Source: Oscillospiraceae bacterium (GTDB lineage Bacteria; Bacillota; Clostridia; Oscillospirales; Oscillospiraceae). Taken from it: 53,203 nt of DNA. Shown piece by piece: positions 13,473 to 21,374 of this stretch; positions within the stretch are counted from its first letter, which is position 1, and each line of letters opens with the position of its first letter. Below the pieces are notes generated by a model. That model was not told the DNA's origin, did not search any database, and was given only the letters and a program-made list of their open reading frames with translations. Both the position numbers and the translations under genes were made by a program. The stretch lies in NCBI GenBank assembly GCA_017617795.1, contig JAFZVM010000043.1, forward strand, positions 1 to 53,203, read 5' to 3'.

Positions 13473-15627
13473 TCTTCCACTCCCCCTCGCTTTCGTTTTT
13501 GTTCAGCTGGGCCCAGCGGCGGAGGACCGTGAGGCCGGAGCCGAAGCCGATGGGCTGGGTCATGGGCAGGGTGTCCGTCAGATAGTCTCCCTCCCCCTTC
13601 CCGGCGGTGAAGTTCCCCAGGACCAGGTCCGGCTTCAGCTCCCGGATCTTTTCCTCCACCTGCCTGGCCCCGGTGATCTCTTCAATGGCGGAGAAGCGTT
13701 CCTTCCGGTCCGTGACATGCAGCTCCCGGCGCAGATAGTTCAGCACCCCGATCCACACGAACTCCATGCCGCAGTCCTCCGCCGCGTCCAGGAGCCAGTC
13801 CTGGTTGGCGTTGATGGTGGTCATGAGCACCCGCTTCCCCCGGAGCAGCGGGCGCAGGACTTCGATCTCCCGCCGGTAATCCGCCTCCTCCCGGGCGATC
13901 AGGGCCTCAGCTTCCTCCCGGCAATCGAAGAAATCTCCCAGTTCCAGGAGGAAGTCCCGGGTGGCGCGGAAGCCGATGGGCAGCGTACCGGGCTTGAACC
14001 GGCAGCCATACTCCGATTCCAGCCAGGCCTTCAGCTCCAGGTTATCCTGGCTGTCCGTGGCCAGGAGGTTCAAAGGGGCGGCGGTGAGGTTCCTGAGCTC
14101 CTCAGCCGTGCAGTCCCCCAGGAAACGGCAGCCGATGGAGATCCCCATGCCCTCCAGGAGGCGGCGCAGGGTCCGGTAATCCGACTCGGTATAGTAGCTC
14201 ACCCCCACCTCCCCGATGAGGTTCACCGTCCGGGGCTGCGTCGGCGCGTCCCGGCGCACCAGCTTTTCCGCCAGGGTATGGAGGCAGAGACGGATCCCTT
14301 CCATATAGTCTCCGCCGATCACCCCGTCCGCCGGAACGGCGATCACCGGGGTCTCGGGGGTGGACAGGCGCTCCAGGCTCAGCAGGTCGTCCCCGATGAT
14401 GCCGCTGACGCAGGAGCTGATCACCACCACCGCTCCGGGCTTTCGCTCCAGAGCCTTTTCCACCCGGGCCCTCAGCTTTTCCGCACCGCCGAACACGGCC
14501 TCGGCGTGGCCCAGCTCCGTTGTCTCATAGTTGGGGCTGAGAGCGGAGGGCATGACGATGCCCCGGTTGAAGATGTTCTTTCTTCCCGGCGAGCTGATGT
14601 TCTGCCAGGTATAGAAGGCGCAGGATCGGGGGGACTGGGCGATGACGACGGCGTCCGTCAGATGGATGGCCGTGGTGGAGGCTCCGTTGAAGGCACAGCC
14701 GTACAGAGGCATGCGGGACTCCCCGGCCTCCGGGGCCGGGACAGGGGTCGGTCTTTCCGCCGCTCTCTCCTCCGGCTTTTCCGGAATGCGGACCGGTATC
14801 CCTGCGCTTCCGCCCCGGAACACCGCGTCTTCCAGGACCTCGTCCTCCAGAGGTCTCGCCTCATAGAGGGTGAGACCCTGCCGGATCTTATCCGCCAGGT
14901 GGGTGAACACGGTCTTTTCCTCCTCAAAGCCCTCCAGGGCCAGAAGAGGCTTCCCCTCCTCCTCGCCCCGGGAAAAGGCCTCGCTCCGGGGTACCCGGGC
15001 CACGATGGGCAGTCCCGTCGCCCGGGCGAAGCGTTCCACCCGCTCCGCCTCCCCGGCCATATTGCGTTCATTGAAGATGATCCCAGCCGTCCGGCGGCAA
15101 TCGCCGCCGTCGAAATTCCGGATGCCCCGGAGGATATTGTTGGCGGCGTAAAGCGCCATAAATTCCCCGCTGGTCACCAGAAACACCCCGTCGGCGTACT
15201 CCCGGCGGATGGGTACGGCGAAACCGCCGCAGACCACGTCCCCCAGCACGTCATAGATCAGGATATCGTAATCGGACTTGGCCCGGTGCCGCTCCAGGAA
15301 CTCAAAGGCGGTGATGATGCCCCGGCCGGCGCAGCCCACGCCGGGCTTCGGACCGCCCGCTTCCACGCAGCCGACGCCGCCCCAGCCTATCCGCAGCACC
15401 GCCTCCAGCTTTTCCTCCTCTTTGGACACGGTACGGAGATAGTCCAGCACCGTGGGAAGGCTGCCGCCCCCCAGCAGCAGGCGGGTGGAATCATGCTTGG
15501 GGTCGCAGCCCACCTGCAGCACCCGGCTGCCCGCCGCCGCCAGGGCGGCGGAGAGGTTCGCGCTGACGGTGGATTTGCCGATGCCCCCCTTGCCGTACAG
15601 GGCCAGCTCCAGTCGTTTTTGCTCCAT
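13438..15627 (-). CDS. NifH-NifD-like fusion: Fe-protein plus component 1 subunit
   Basis: 729 residues in one unbroken frame; ATG behind GAGGAGAG. Residues 1-260 are a complete NifH-type Fe-protein: P-loop GKGGIGKST (12-20), Cys99 in GVGCAGRGI and Cys133 in GDVVCGGF, the two ligands of the bridging [4Fe-4S] cluster. A Pro/Glu-rich linker (about 280-304) joins it to a NifD-like component 1 domain (305-710) with Cys311, Cys336 and Cys406 (SSCVSGIIGDD), the usual three-cysteine set. The Fe-protein normally is a separate homodimer that docks and leaves each cycle, so covalent fusion is unusual. The following gene overlaps and supplies the NifK-like partner. The enzyme should use ATP hydrolysis to drive low-potential reduction of an unknown substrate. 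Confidence 0.88.
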   Translation of the reverse strand: MEQKRLELALYGKGGIGKSTVSANLSAALAAAGSRVLQVGCDPKHDSTRLLLGGGSLPTVLDYLRTVSKEEEKLEAVLRIGWGGVGCVEAGGPKPGVGCAGRGIITAFEFLERHRAKSDYDILIYDVLGDVVCGGFAVPIRREYADGVFLVTSGEFMALYAANNILRGIRNFDGGDCRRTAGIIFNERNMAGEAERVERFARATGLPIVARVPRSEAFSRGEEEGKPLLALEGFEEEKTVFTHLADKIRQGLTLYEARPLEDEVLEDAVFRGGSAGIPVRIPEKPEERAAERPTPVPAPEAGESRMPLYGCAFNGASTTAIHLTDAVVIAQSPRSCAFYTWQNISSPGRKNIFNRGIVMPSALSPNYETTELGHAEAVFGGAEKLRARVEKALERKPGAVVVISSCVSGIIGDDLLSLERLSTPETPVIAVPADGVIGGDYMEGIRLCLHTLAEKLVRRDAPTQPRTVNLIGEVGVSYYTESDYRTLRRLLEGMGISIGCRFLGDCTAEELRNLTAAPLNLLATDSQDNLELKAWLESEYGCRFKPGTLPIGFRATRDFLLELGDFFDCREEAEALIAREEADYRREIEVLRPLLRGKRVLMTTINANQDWLLDAAEDCGMEFVWIGVLNYLRRELHVTDRKERFSAIEEITGARQVEEKIRELKPDLVLGNFTAGKGEGDYLTDTLPMTQPIGFGSGLTVLRRWAQLNKNESEGEWKNDERWFQEYYA

Positions 15628-15654
15628 ATCCGGCTCTCCTCTCTTTCTGAGGAA

Positions 15655-15683
15655 ATTCTATGCTTTTGCCCCCCTCTGTGCAA
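15655..15683 (-). promoter_or_regulatory. Promoter of the nitrogenase-like operon
   Basis: TTGCAC (15678-15683), a 17-base spacer and TAGAAT (15655-15660) read toward the fusion gene. The -35 overlaps the inverted repeat at 15681-15695. Confidence 0.7.
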
Positions 15684-15695
15684 TACCCCGTATTG
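15681..15695. promoter_or_regulatory. Candidate shared operator between divergent promoters
   Basis: A perfect inverted repeat CAATAC-CCC-GTATTG. Its left arm overlaps the -35 of the minus-strand promoter and its right arm overlaps the -35 of the plus-strand promoter. One bound dimer could control both directions. Confidence 0.5.
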
Positions 15696-15721
15696 TATAT
15701 TTTCCCGCTTTCACGTATAAT
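15693..15721 (+). promoter_or_regulatory. Promoter of the sanA-nhaC operon
   Basis: TTGTAT (15693-15698), a 17-base spacer and a consensus TATAAT (15716-15721), 24 bases before the first start codon. Confidence 0.75.
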
Positions 15722-15745
15722 GAAAAGATCCTGGAGGGCATATCC

Positions 15746-16420
15746 ATGAAGAGAAAGAAAAAGGGCCTGCGGATCGCCCTGGTCTCGATCCTCTGTCTCC
15801 TGCTCCTGCTGGGCCTGGGGCCCAATGCGGTCATGCTCCTGCATGCCCGAAACCGGATCCTGTCTCCGGAGGACCCGGTATCCGGGGACTGGGACTGCAT
15901 CCTGGTGCTGGGGGCAGGCCTGATGCCGGACGGCAGCCCCAGCCTCATGCTCCGGGAGCGGATCGATACGGGGGTGGCGCTCTATGAGGCCGGAGCCGCC
16001 CCGAAGCTCATCATGAGCGGGGACCATGGCCGGGAGGATCATGACGAGGTGAACGCCATGAAGGACGCGGCCATGGCAGCGGGCGTCCCCTCGGAGGACG
16101 TGTTCATGGATCACGCGGGCTTCAGCACCTACGACAGCCTGTATCGGGCCGAAGCGATCTTCGGGGCGGAGCGGGTGATCATCGTCACCCAGGCCTATCA
16201 TCTGCCCCGGGCGCTGTACATTGCCTCCCGGCTGGGGCTGGAGGCGGTGGGCGTCTCCTGCGATACCTGCCGGTACGCAGGCCAGACCCTGCGGGATATA
16301 CGGGAGATCCTGGCCCGGGACAAAGACTTTTTCCAGTGCGTCTTTCTGCCGGAGCCTACCTATCTGGGGGAATCCATCCCGCTGAGCGGCAGCGGAGACG
16401 CCACCAACGACCGTGGCTGA
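15746..16420 (+). CDS. SanA/YdcF-like DUF218 membrane protein
   Basis: 224 residues; ATG behind GGAGGG. The N-terminus has a basic KRKKKG stretch and one hydrophobic helix (about 10-32), so the domain should face outward. The DUF218 core is clear: DCILVLGAGLMPDGSPS, LMLRERIDTGVALYEAGAAPKLIMSGDHG and IIVTQAYHLPRALYIASRLG. Relatives (SanA, YdcF, ElyC) influence envelope barrier function or polysaccharide lipid-carrier use, but the reaction is not settled. It is the first gene of a five-gene operon that ends with a MATE transporter. Confidence 0.88.
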   Translation: MKRKKKGLRIALVSILCLLLLLGLGPNAVMLLHARNRILSPEDPVSGDWDCILVLGAGLMPDGSPSLMLRERIDTGVALYEAGAAPKLIMSGDHGREDHDEVNAMKDAAMAAGVPSEDVFMDHAGFSTYDSLYRAEAIFGAERVIIVTQAYHLPRALYIASRLGLEAVGVSCDTCRYAGQTLRDIREILARDKDFFQCVFLPEPTYLGESIPLSGSGDATNDRG

Positions 16421-16455
16421 AGCTGAGCCCCTGTGAAACAAGAAAGTGTGGATGA

Positions 16456-18105
16456 ATGAGAGGCAAAAAGTTAGTTTACAATCTTCTGGCCCTGGCCGCC
16501 GCAGCGGTCCTGGTGGTCCTGACCATACTCACCCCCGGCCAGGCGGCGGAGGAATACACTCCCGGGGTATACGCCACGGTCCCGTCCCTGCTGCCCCCGG
16601 TGATCGCCATCGCCCTGGCCCTGATCACAAAAGAAGTTTACAGTTCCCTTTTCGTCGGCGTCGCGGCAGGCGCGCTGCTCTATGCCGGAGGAAACGGGGA
16701 GCTGGCCCTGAATACCCTGCTCTTCCATGAGGATGCGGGTCTGGTCTCCGGCATCGCAAACTCCTCCCATGCCTGCATCCTGGTCTTCGTCACCCTTCTG
16801 GGTACCCTGGTGGTGCTGATGAACCGGTCCGGCGGGGCCGCCGCCTTCGGCCGCTGGGCGCAGAAGCGGATCAAGACCCGGATGGGAGCTCAGCTCCTCA
16901 CCATCGTCATGGGCCTGCTGATCTTCGTGGACGACGGCTTCAACTGCATGACCGTGGGCAGCGTCATGCGGCCCATTACCGACGGGCATCAGGTCTCCCG
17001 GGCCAAGCTGGCCTATCTGCTGGACTCCACCGCCGCCCCGGTGTGCATCATCGCCCCCATCTCCTGCTGGGCCGCCGCCGTGAGCTATGCGGTGCCCGAG
17101 GGGATGGAGATCAACGGGTTCCATATGTTCATCCGCACCATTCCCTATAACCTCTACGCTCTGGCCACCCTGGTGATGCTCCTGCTCCTGGTGCTGCTGA
17201 AGCTGGATTACGGTCCCATGCGGCTGCACGAGGCCAACGCCCGGAAGGGGGACCTGTTCACCGCCGGGGATCAGCCCTACGAGGAGGCGGAGGAGGCTCC
17301 GCAGGAAAACGGCCGGATCTCCGACCTGGTGATCCCCGTGGCGGTGCTGATCTTCACCTGCCTGCTGGGCATGGTGTATACCGGCGGTCTCTTCCGCGGG
17401 GCCGGTCTCATCGACGCCTTTGCGGACGCGGATTCCGCCCGGGGCCTGGTGATGGGGAGCCTGGTCACCGTGATCGTCACCTTCTGGCTGTACATGGACC
17501 GGGGCGTCCTCAGCTTCAAGGATTTCATGGGCTGCTTCGCAGCGGGCTTCCGCTCCATGTGCGCCCCCATGATCATCCTCATTCTCTCCTGGAACCTGTC
17601 CGGAGTCACCGGCCTCCTGGGGGCGGCGGACTTCATCCATGGCCTCATGGCCTCCTCCGCCGAAGCGGTGCAGATGCTGATCCCCGCCATCGCCTTCGTA
17701 GTCTCCGTCTTCCTGGCCTTCTCCACAGGCACCAGCTGGGGCACCTTCACCATTCTGATCCCCATCGTCTGCGCCGTGTTCCCCGGGGAATCGGAGATGC
17801 TGGTGATCTCCATCGCCGCCTGCCTGGCCGGCGCAGTCTGCGGGGACCACTGCTCCCCCATATCGGACACCACCATCATGTCCTCCGCCGGAGCCAAATC
17901 CAACCATATCAACCACGTGACCACCCAGCTGCCCTACGCCCTCACCGCCGCGGCGGTGTGCGTGCCGGGGTATATTCTGGCGGGGATCATCGGTTCCCGC
18001 ACGAACAGTTCAGCCGCCGCCCTGGCCGCCCCCGTGACCCTGGGGATCCTTCTGGCGGTGCTGCTGATCATCCGGCGGCGGGAAGGCCGCCGGGAGGAGG
18101 AATGA
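16456..18105 (+). CDS. nhaC: NhaC-family Na+/H+ antiporter
   Basis: 549 residues with about 12-13 hydrophobic segments. Blocks expected in the NhaC/ion-transporter superfamily are present: FVDDGFNCMTVGSVMRPITD, DSTAAPVCIIAPISCW, FSTGTSWGTFTILIPI and GDHCSPISDTTIMSSAG. Such proteins exchange cytoplasmic Na+ for H+ or move organic acids or amino acids by a related mechanism. A hydrophilic loop at about 265-290 is rich in Glu. The start follows the preceding stop by 35 bases; the ribosome binding site is weak, and an ATG four bases earlier is out of frame. Confidence 0.9.
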   Translation: MRGKKLVYNLLALAAAAVLVVLTILTPGQAAEEYTPGVYATVPSLLPPVIAIALALITKEVYSSLFVGVAAGALLYAGGNGELALNTLLFHEDAGLVSGIANSSHACILVFVTLLGTLVVLMNRSGGAAAFGRWAQKRIKTRMGAQLLTIVMGLLIFVDDGFNCMTVGSVMRPITDGHQVSRAKLAYLLDSTAAPVCIIAPISCWAAAVSYAVPEGMEINGFHMFIRTIPYNLYALATLVMLLLLVLLKLDYGPMRLHEANARKGDLFTAGDQPYEEAEEAPQENGRISDLVIPVAVLIFTCLLGMVYTGGLFRGAGLIDAFADADSARGLVMGSLVTVIVTFWLYMDRGVLSFKDFMGCFAAGFRSMCAPMIILILSWNLSGVTGLLGAADFIHGLMASSAEAVQMLIPAIAFVVSVFLAFSTGTSWGTFTILIPIVCAVFPGESEMLVISIAACLAGAVCGDHCSPISDTTIMSSAGAKSNHINHVTTQLPYALTAAAVCVPGYILAGIIGSRTNSSAAALAAPVTLGILLAVLLIIRRREGRREEE

Positions 18106-18107
18106 GT

Positions 18108-18929
18108 ATGGAAAACGGATTCTCTCTCATCCGGACCCGGCGCAGCGTGCGCACCTATGACGCCTCTCCCCTGAAGCCGGAGCACCGGGAGGCGATCGCC
18201 TCCTTTATGGCGGATATCCCCACTCCCTGGGGGATCGCTCCGGAATTCCGACTGCTGGATGCAAAGGAGCATGGTCTGAAGAGCCCCGTGGTCACGGGTG
18301 AGAGCCTGTATTTCGCGGCAAAGCTCTCCCGAACGGAACACGCCGAGGAAGCCCTGGGCTATGCCTTTGAAAAGCTGGTGCTCTATGCCTGGTCCCTGGG
18401 GATCGGCACCGTATGGCTGGGGGGCACACTGAACCGGGATGCCTTCCAGAAGGCCATGGACCTGGGCCCCGGGGAGTTCATGCCCTGCGCCAGCCCTCTG
18501 GGCTATCCGGCAAAAAAGCCCTCCCTGCGGGAGAGCCTCATGCGGAAGGGCGTGGGGGCTGATACCCGTCTGCCCTTCGGGGAGCTGTTCTTCCAGCGGG
18601 ACTTCGGCCATTCCCTCAGTCCCGAGGCCGCCGGAGCCCTGGCCAGGCCGCTGGAGGCGGTGCGTCTCGCCCCCTCGGCGGTGAACAAGCAGCCCTGGCG
18701 GGCCGTGGTGCAGGATGGGGCGGTCCATTTCTGCCTGAAGCGGACGAAAGGTCTTGCCGGGGATGCTTCCACCGGGGATCTGCAGAAGATCGACCTGGGC
18801 ATCGCTCTCTGCCACTTTGCCATAACGGCGGAGGAGGATGGGCTGAAGCCCACCTTCATCCTGAATGATCCCGGCCTGGAGACGGAGACGGATATGGAGT
18901 ATATCGCTTCATACCGGGTCGACCTTTGA
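18108..18929 (+). CDS. Nitroreductase-family protein
   Basis: 273 residues. ATG18108 is chosen over ATG18102 because GGAGGAGG needs at least the 7-base spacing. RTRRSVRTYDASPL is the typical FMN-phosphate-binding start of nitroreductases, and LYAWSLGIGTVWLGGTLNR and APSAVNKQPWRAVV are the matching middle and C-terminal blocks. The family uses FMN and NAD(P)H for two-electron reduction of nitro compounds, quinones or flavins. It overlaps the next gene at its stop. Confidence 0.88.
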   Translation: MENGFSLIRTRRSVRTYDASPLKPEHREAIASFMADIPTPWGIAPEFRLLDAKEHGLKSPVVTGESLYFAAKLSRTEHAEEALGYAFEKLVLYAWSLGIGTVWLGGTLNRDAFQKAMDLGPGEFMPCASPLGYPAKKPSLRESLMRKGVGADTRLPFGELFFQRDFGHSLSPEAAGALARPLEAVRLAPSAVNKQPWRAVVQDGAVHFCLKRTKGLAGDASTGDLQKIDLGIALCHFAITAEEDGLKPTFILNDPGLETETDMEYIASYRVDL

Positions 18930-19840
18930 GCCGGAGATACCTGATCCTGGGAAGCGGGGGCACCGGCGGCGCCCTGGGCGCCCACCTCCTCCGGGGTGGG
19001 CTGGACGCCGCCTTCATCGCCCGGGGAAAGCAGCTGGAAGCGCTGACCCGGGAAGGTCTGCTGGTGGACAAGCCCTCGGGCTCCTTCTCCCTGGGGCCCG
19101 TCCAGGCCTGGGATACAGAAGCTTATTCCGGTGTCCCGGACGTGATCTTTCTCTGCGTCAAAGGGTATTCCCTGGAAGAGGCCCTTCCCTTCCTCCGGCG
19201 CACCGCCGGGAAGGATACGGTGATCGTTCCCATCCTGAACCTGCCGGAGACCGGGGAATGGCTGCGGGCACGGCTGCCCGATCCTCTGGTGACGGACGGC
19301 TGCATCTACATTGCCTCCGAGCTTGCCTCCCCCGGCCGTATCCTCATGCGGGGGGATATCCTCCGGGTGTTTTTCGGCCTACCGGGGGGAGAGACGCCTC
19401 CCGTCCTGGAGAAGATCCGGGAGGACCTGGCCGCCTGCGGCGTGGACGCCAACCTCTCCCGGAACATCCGGCGGGACTGTCTGACGAAGTTCTCCTATGT
19501 TTCCCCCCAGGGGGCCTGCGGCCTGTACTATAACGTCAGCGCCGGGGCCATGCAGAAGCCCGGTGAGATCCGGGACTGCTTCGCCGCCCTGGTGGGAGAG
19601 ATCGTCCTCCTGGCCCGGGCGCAGGGGGTGGAGCTGGACCCGGACCTGCAAGCCCGGAACCTGGCCATCCTGGACGGGGTGGAACCGGAGATGACCACCT
19701 CCCTCCAGCGGGATATCCTCCGGGGCGGGGCCTCGGAGCTGGAGGGCCTCATCCTGGATGTCCCCCGTCAGGGGGCAAAGTATGGCGTATCCCTCCCTGT
19801 CTATGAAAAAATCGCAGCGGCGCTGCGTACAAAGGACTGA
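18926..19840 (+). CDS. Ketopantoate reductase (ApbA/PanE)-like dehydrogenase
   Basis: 304 residues. It appears to start at TTG overlapping the previous stop (TTGA). The N-terminus is a Rossmann fold, YLILGSGGTGGALGAHL, followed by DVIFLCVKGYSLEEAL. The C-terminal helical domain contains CLTKFSYVSPQGACGLYY and an ending with SELEGLILDVPRQGAKYGV that resembles the conserved SMxxDxxxGxxTE region of 2-dehydropantoate reductases, but altered. It is an NADPH-dependent 2-oxoacid reductase of uncertain substrate; pantothenate synthesis is only one possibility, since no other pan genes are nearby. Confidence 0.8.
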   Translation: MSRRYLILGSGGTGGALGAHLLRGGLDAAFIARGKQLEALTREGLLVDKPSGSFSLGPVQAWDTEAYSGVPDVIFLCVKGYSLEEALPFLRRTAGKDTVIVPILNLPETGEWLRARLPDPLVTDGCIYIASELASPGRILMRGDILRVFFGLPGGETPPVLEKIREDLAACGVDANLSRNIRRDCLTKFSYVSPQGACGLYYNVSAGAMQKPGEIRDCFAALVGEIVLLARAQGVELDPDLQARNLAILDGVEPEMTTSLQRDILRGGASELEGLILDVPRQGAKYGVSLPVYEKIAAALRTKD

Positions 19841-19846
19841 CGCAAA

Positions 19847-21322
19847 TTGACGAAAGAAGAACGGCTGCTCCGGGCAGCCGACCGGCGGGACCTGACCTGC
19901 GGTCCCATCACCCAGAAGATCCTCCGCTTCTCTCTGCCCATCATCCTGGGGAATCTGTTCCAGCAGCTGTACAACGTGGTGGACAGCGTGGTGGTGGGGA
20001 ACTTTGCCTTCGACGGGACCCACTGTCTCGCCGCCGTAAACGCCAGCTTCGCCATTATGCTGGTGTTCAACGCCCTGTACATGGGAGTGAGCATGGGGGC
20101 GAACATCGTGATCGCTCAATACCGGGGCGCCGGAAATACCAGGCAGCTGGAGAGGGCCATGACCACCACCTTCCTGCTGAGCATGCTGGCGGGAGCCTTC
20201 ATCACCGTTGTGGGCTTCCTCTGCTCCAAGCCCATCCTGGTCCTCCTGGGTACCCCGGCGGATATTCTGGATGACGCGGCCCTGTATATCCGCATCATCT
20301 TCCTGGGCACCTGCGGGAACGTGCTGTACAACAACATGAACGGCATGGTCCAGGGCCTTGGGGACGCGAAATGGCCCATGTACGCCCTCATCATCTCCAG
20401 CCTCATCAACATCGCCCTGGACCTGCTCTTCGTCTGCGTCTTCCATTGGGATGTGGCAGGGGTAGCCATCGCCACCATCCTGGCCCATATCCTCAGCGGG
20501 CTGCTCATGCTGCGGCGGCAGGCCACGGGGGTATACGGGGCGAAGGTGGATTTCCGGCACCTGCGCATGGACAAAACCATCGCCGGGCAGATCCTCCGGC
20601 TGGGCCTCCCCTCCGCCCTCCAGAGCATGTGCTTCGCCGGGGGCAGCCTCATCAACCAGACCTTTTCCAACCGCTTCGGCACGGAATTCATCGCCGCCCA
20701 TTCCATGCTCATGAAGCTGGACGGCTTCGTCCTCCTGCCCCTCATGGGCTTCTCCACCGCCGTCACCACCTATGTGGGCCAGAACGTGGGGGCCGGAAAC
20801 CTGGACCGTACGGAAAAGGGCATCCGCACCACTCTTTTCCTGGCCTGCGGGGTGACCCTGGTCCTCTCCGTCCTCCTGTATATCTTCTGCCCGGCCATCA
20901 CCCTCATCTTCGGGGCCAGCGAAAGCGCCCGGAGCATGGCGGCGGCAGGCATCCGCTTTGTGTGCTTCTTCTACATCTTTTACGGGGTCCAGAACGTGCT
21001 GGCGGGCGCTCTCCGGGGCGCGGGTGCGGCCCTTACCGCCTCTCTCTGCGTCATCGGCTCCACCATCCTCAAGGTGCCCATCGGCTGGGCCCTCTCCGCC
21101 CGTCCGCTGGATCTGGATCTGGACGCCGCCGTGGCCGCGGGACAGTACGCCGACCGGGCTGCCGCCCAGGCCGCCGGGGTGGGGATGGAGCACAACATCG
21201 GCATCTTCATGGCCTGGGGCCTGAGCATGCTGGTGGGGATGCTCATCATCCTCCCCTGCTTCCTCTTCGGCCATTGGCGGGAGAAAGGGATCACGGAAAA
21301 AGCGAAGCAGCTCAAAGGGTAA
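19847..21322 (+). CDS. MATE-family efflux transporter
   Basis: 491 residues starting at TTG, with AAAGGA 10 bases upstream. Twelve hydrophobic segments are arranged as two homologous halves. The first half begins FSLPIILGNLFQQLYNVVDSVVVGNF, a standard MATE/MatE opening (shown here in part by LPIILGNLFQQLYN), and the second half GLPSALQSMCFAGGSLINQTF. These proteins export drugs, metabolites or lipids with Na+ or H+ gradients, which fits the NhaC antiporter in the same operon. The gene ends the five-gene unit. Confidence 0.92.
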   Translation: MTKEERLLRAADRRDLTCGPITQKILRFSLPIILGNLFQQLYNVVDSVVVGNFAFDGTHCLAAVNASFAIMLVFNALYMGVSMGANIVIAQYRGAGNTRQLERAMTTTFLLSMLAGAFITVVGFLCSKPILVLLGTPADILDDAALYIRIIFLGTCGNVLYNNMNGMVQGLGDAKWPMYALIISSLINIALDLLFVCVFHWDVAGVAIATILAHILSGLLMLRRQATGVYGAKVDFRHLRMDKTIAGQILRLGLPSALQSMCFAGGSLINQTFSNRFGTEFIAAHSMLMKLDGFVLLPLMGFSTAVTTYVGQNVGAGNLDRTEKGIRTTLFLACGVTLVLSVLLYIFCPAITLIFGASESARSMAAAGIRFVCFFYIFYGVQNVLAGALRGAGAALTASLCVIGSTILKVPIGWALSARPLDLDLDAAVAAGQYADRAAAQAAGVGMEHNIGIFMAWGLSMLVGMLIILPCFLFGHWREKGITEKAKQLKG

Positions 21323-21345
21323 GATCCCACTTCATTTACAGATCC

Positions 21346-21369
21346 GGAGGACGGCAGTTGCCGTCCTCC
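21346..21369. terminator. Hairpin between convergent MATE and lipoprotein genes
   Basis: A perfect 11-bp stem GGAGGACGGCA/TGCCGTCCTCC with a 2-base centre lies midway between the two converging genes. T-runs are poor on both sides, so it is a weak bidirectional terminator at best. Confidence 0.5.
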
Positions 21370-21374
21370 GTGCT

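Noticed and set aside
12246-15627. A true nitrogen-fixing nitrogenase or a chlorophyll-type reductase
   Set aside because: No FeMo-cofactor assembly, molybdate transport or chlorophyll genes are present, and the NifK-like protein lacks one cluster cysteine. Only a nitrogenase-like role is supported.
15627-15660. Extending the fusion gene upstream of 15627
   Set aside because: The ATG at 15627 follows GAGGAGAG, and the promoter -10 lies at 15655-15660, leaving no room for a longer protein.
13369-15720. 783-codon open frame opposite the NifH-NifD-like gene
   Set aside because: The minus-strand frame has all the motifs (P-loop, cluster cysteines). The plus-strand frame has no recognisable domain and arises from GC-rich codon bias.
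19379-21274. 631-codon minus-strand frame across the ketopantoate reductase-like and MATE genes
   Set aside because: His/Gly/Asp-rich antisense artefact spanning two well-supported genes.
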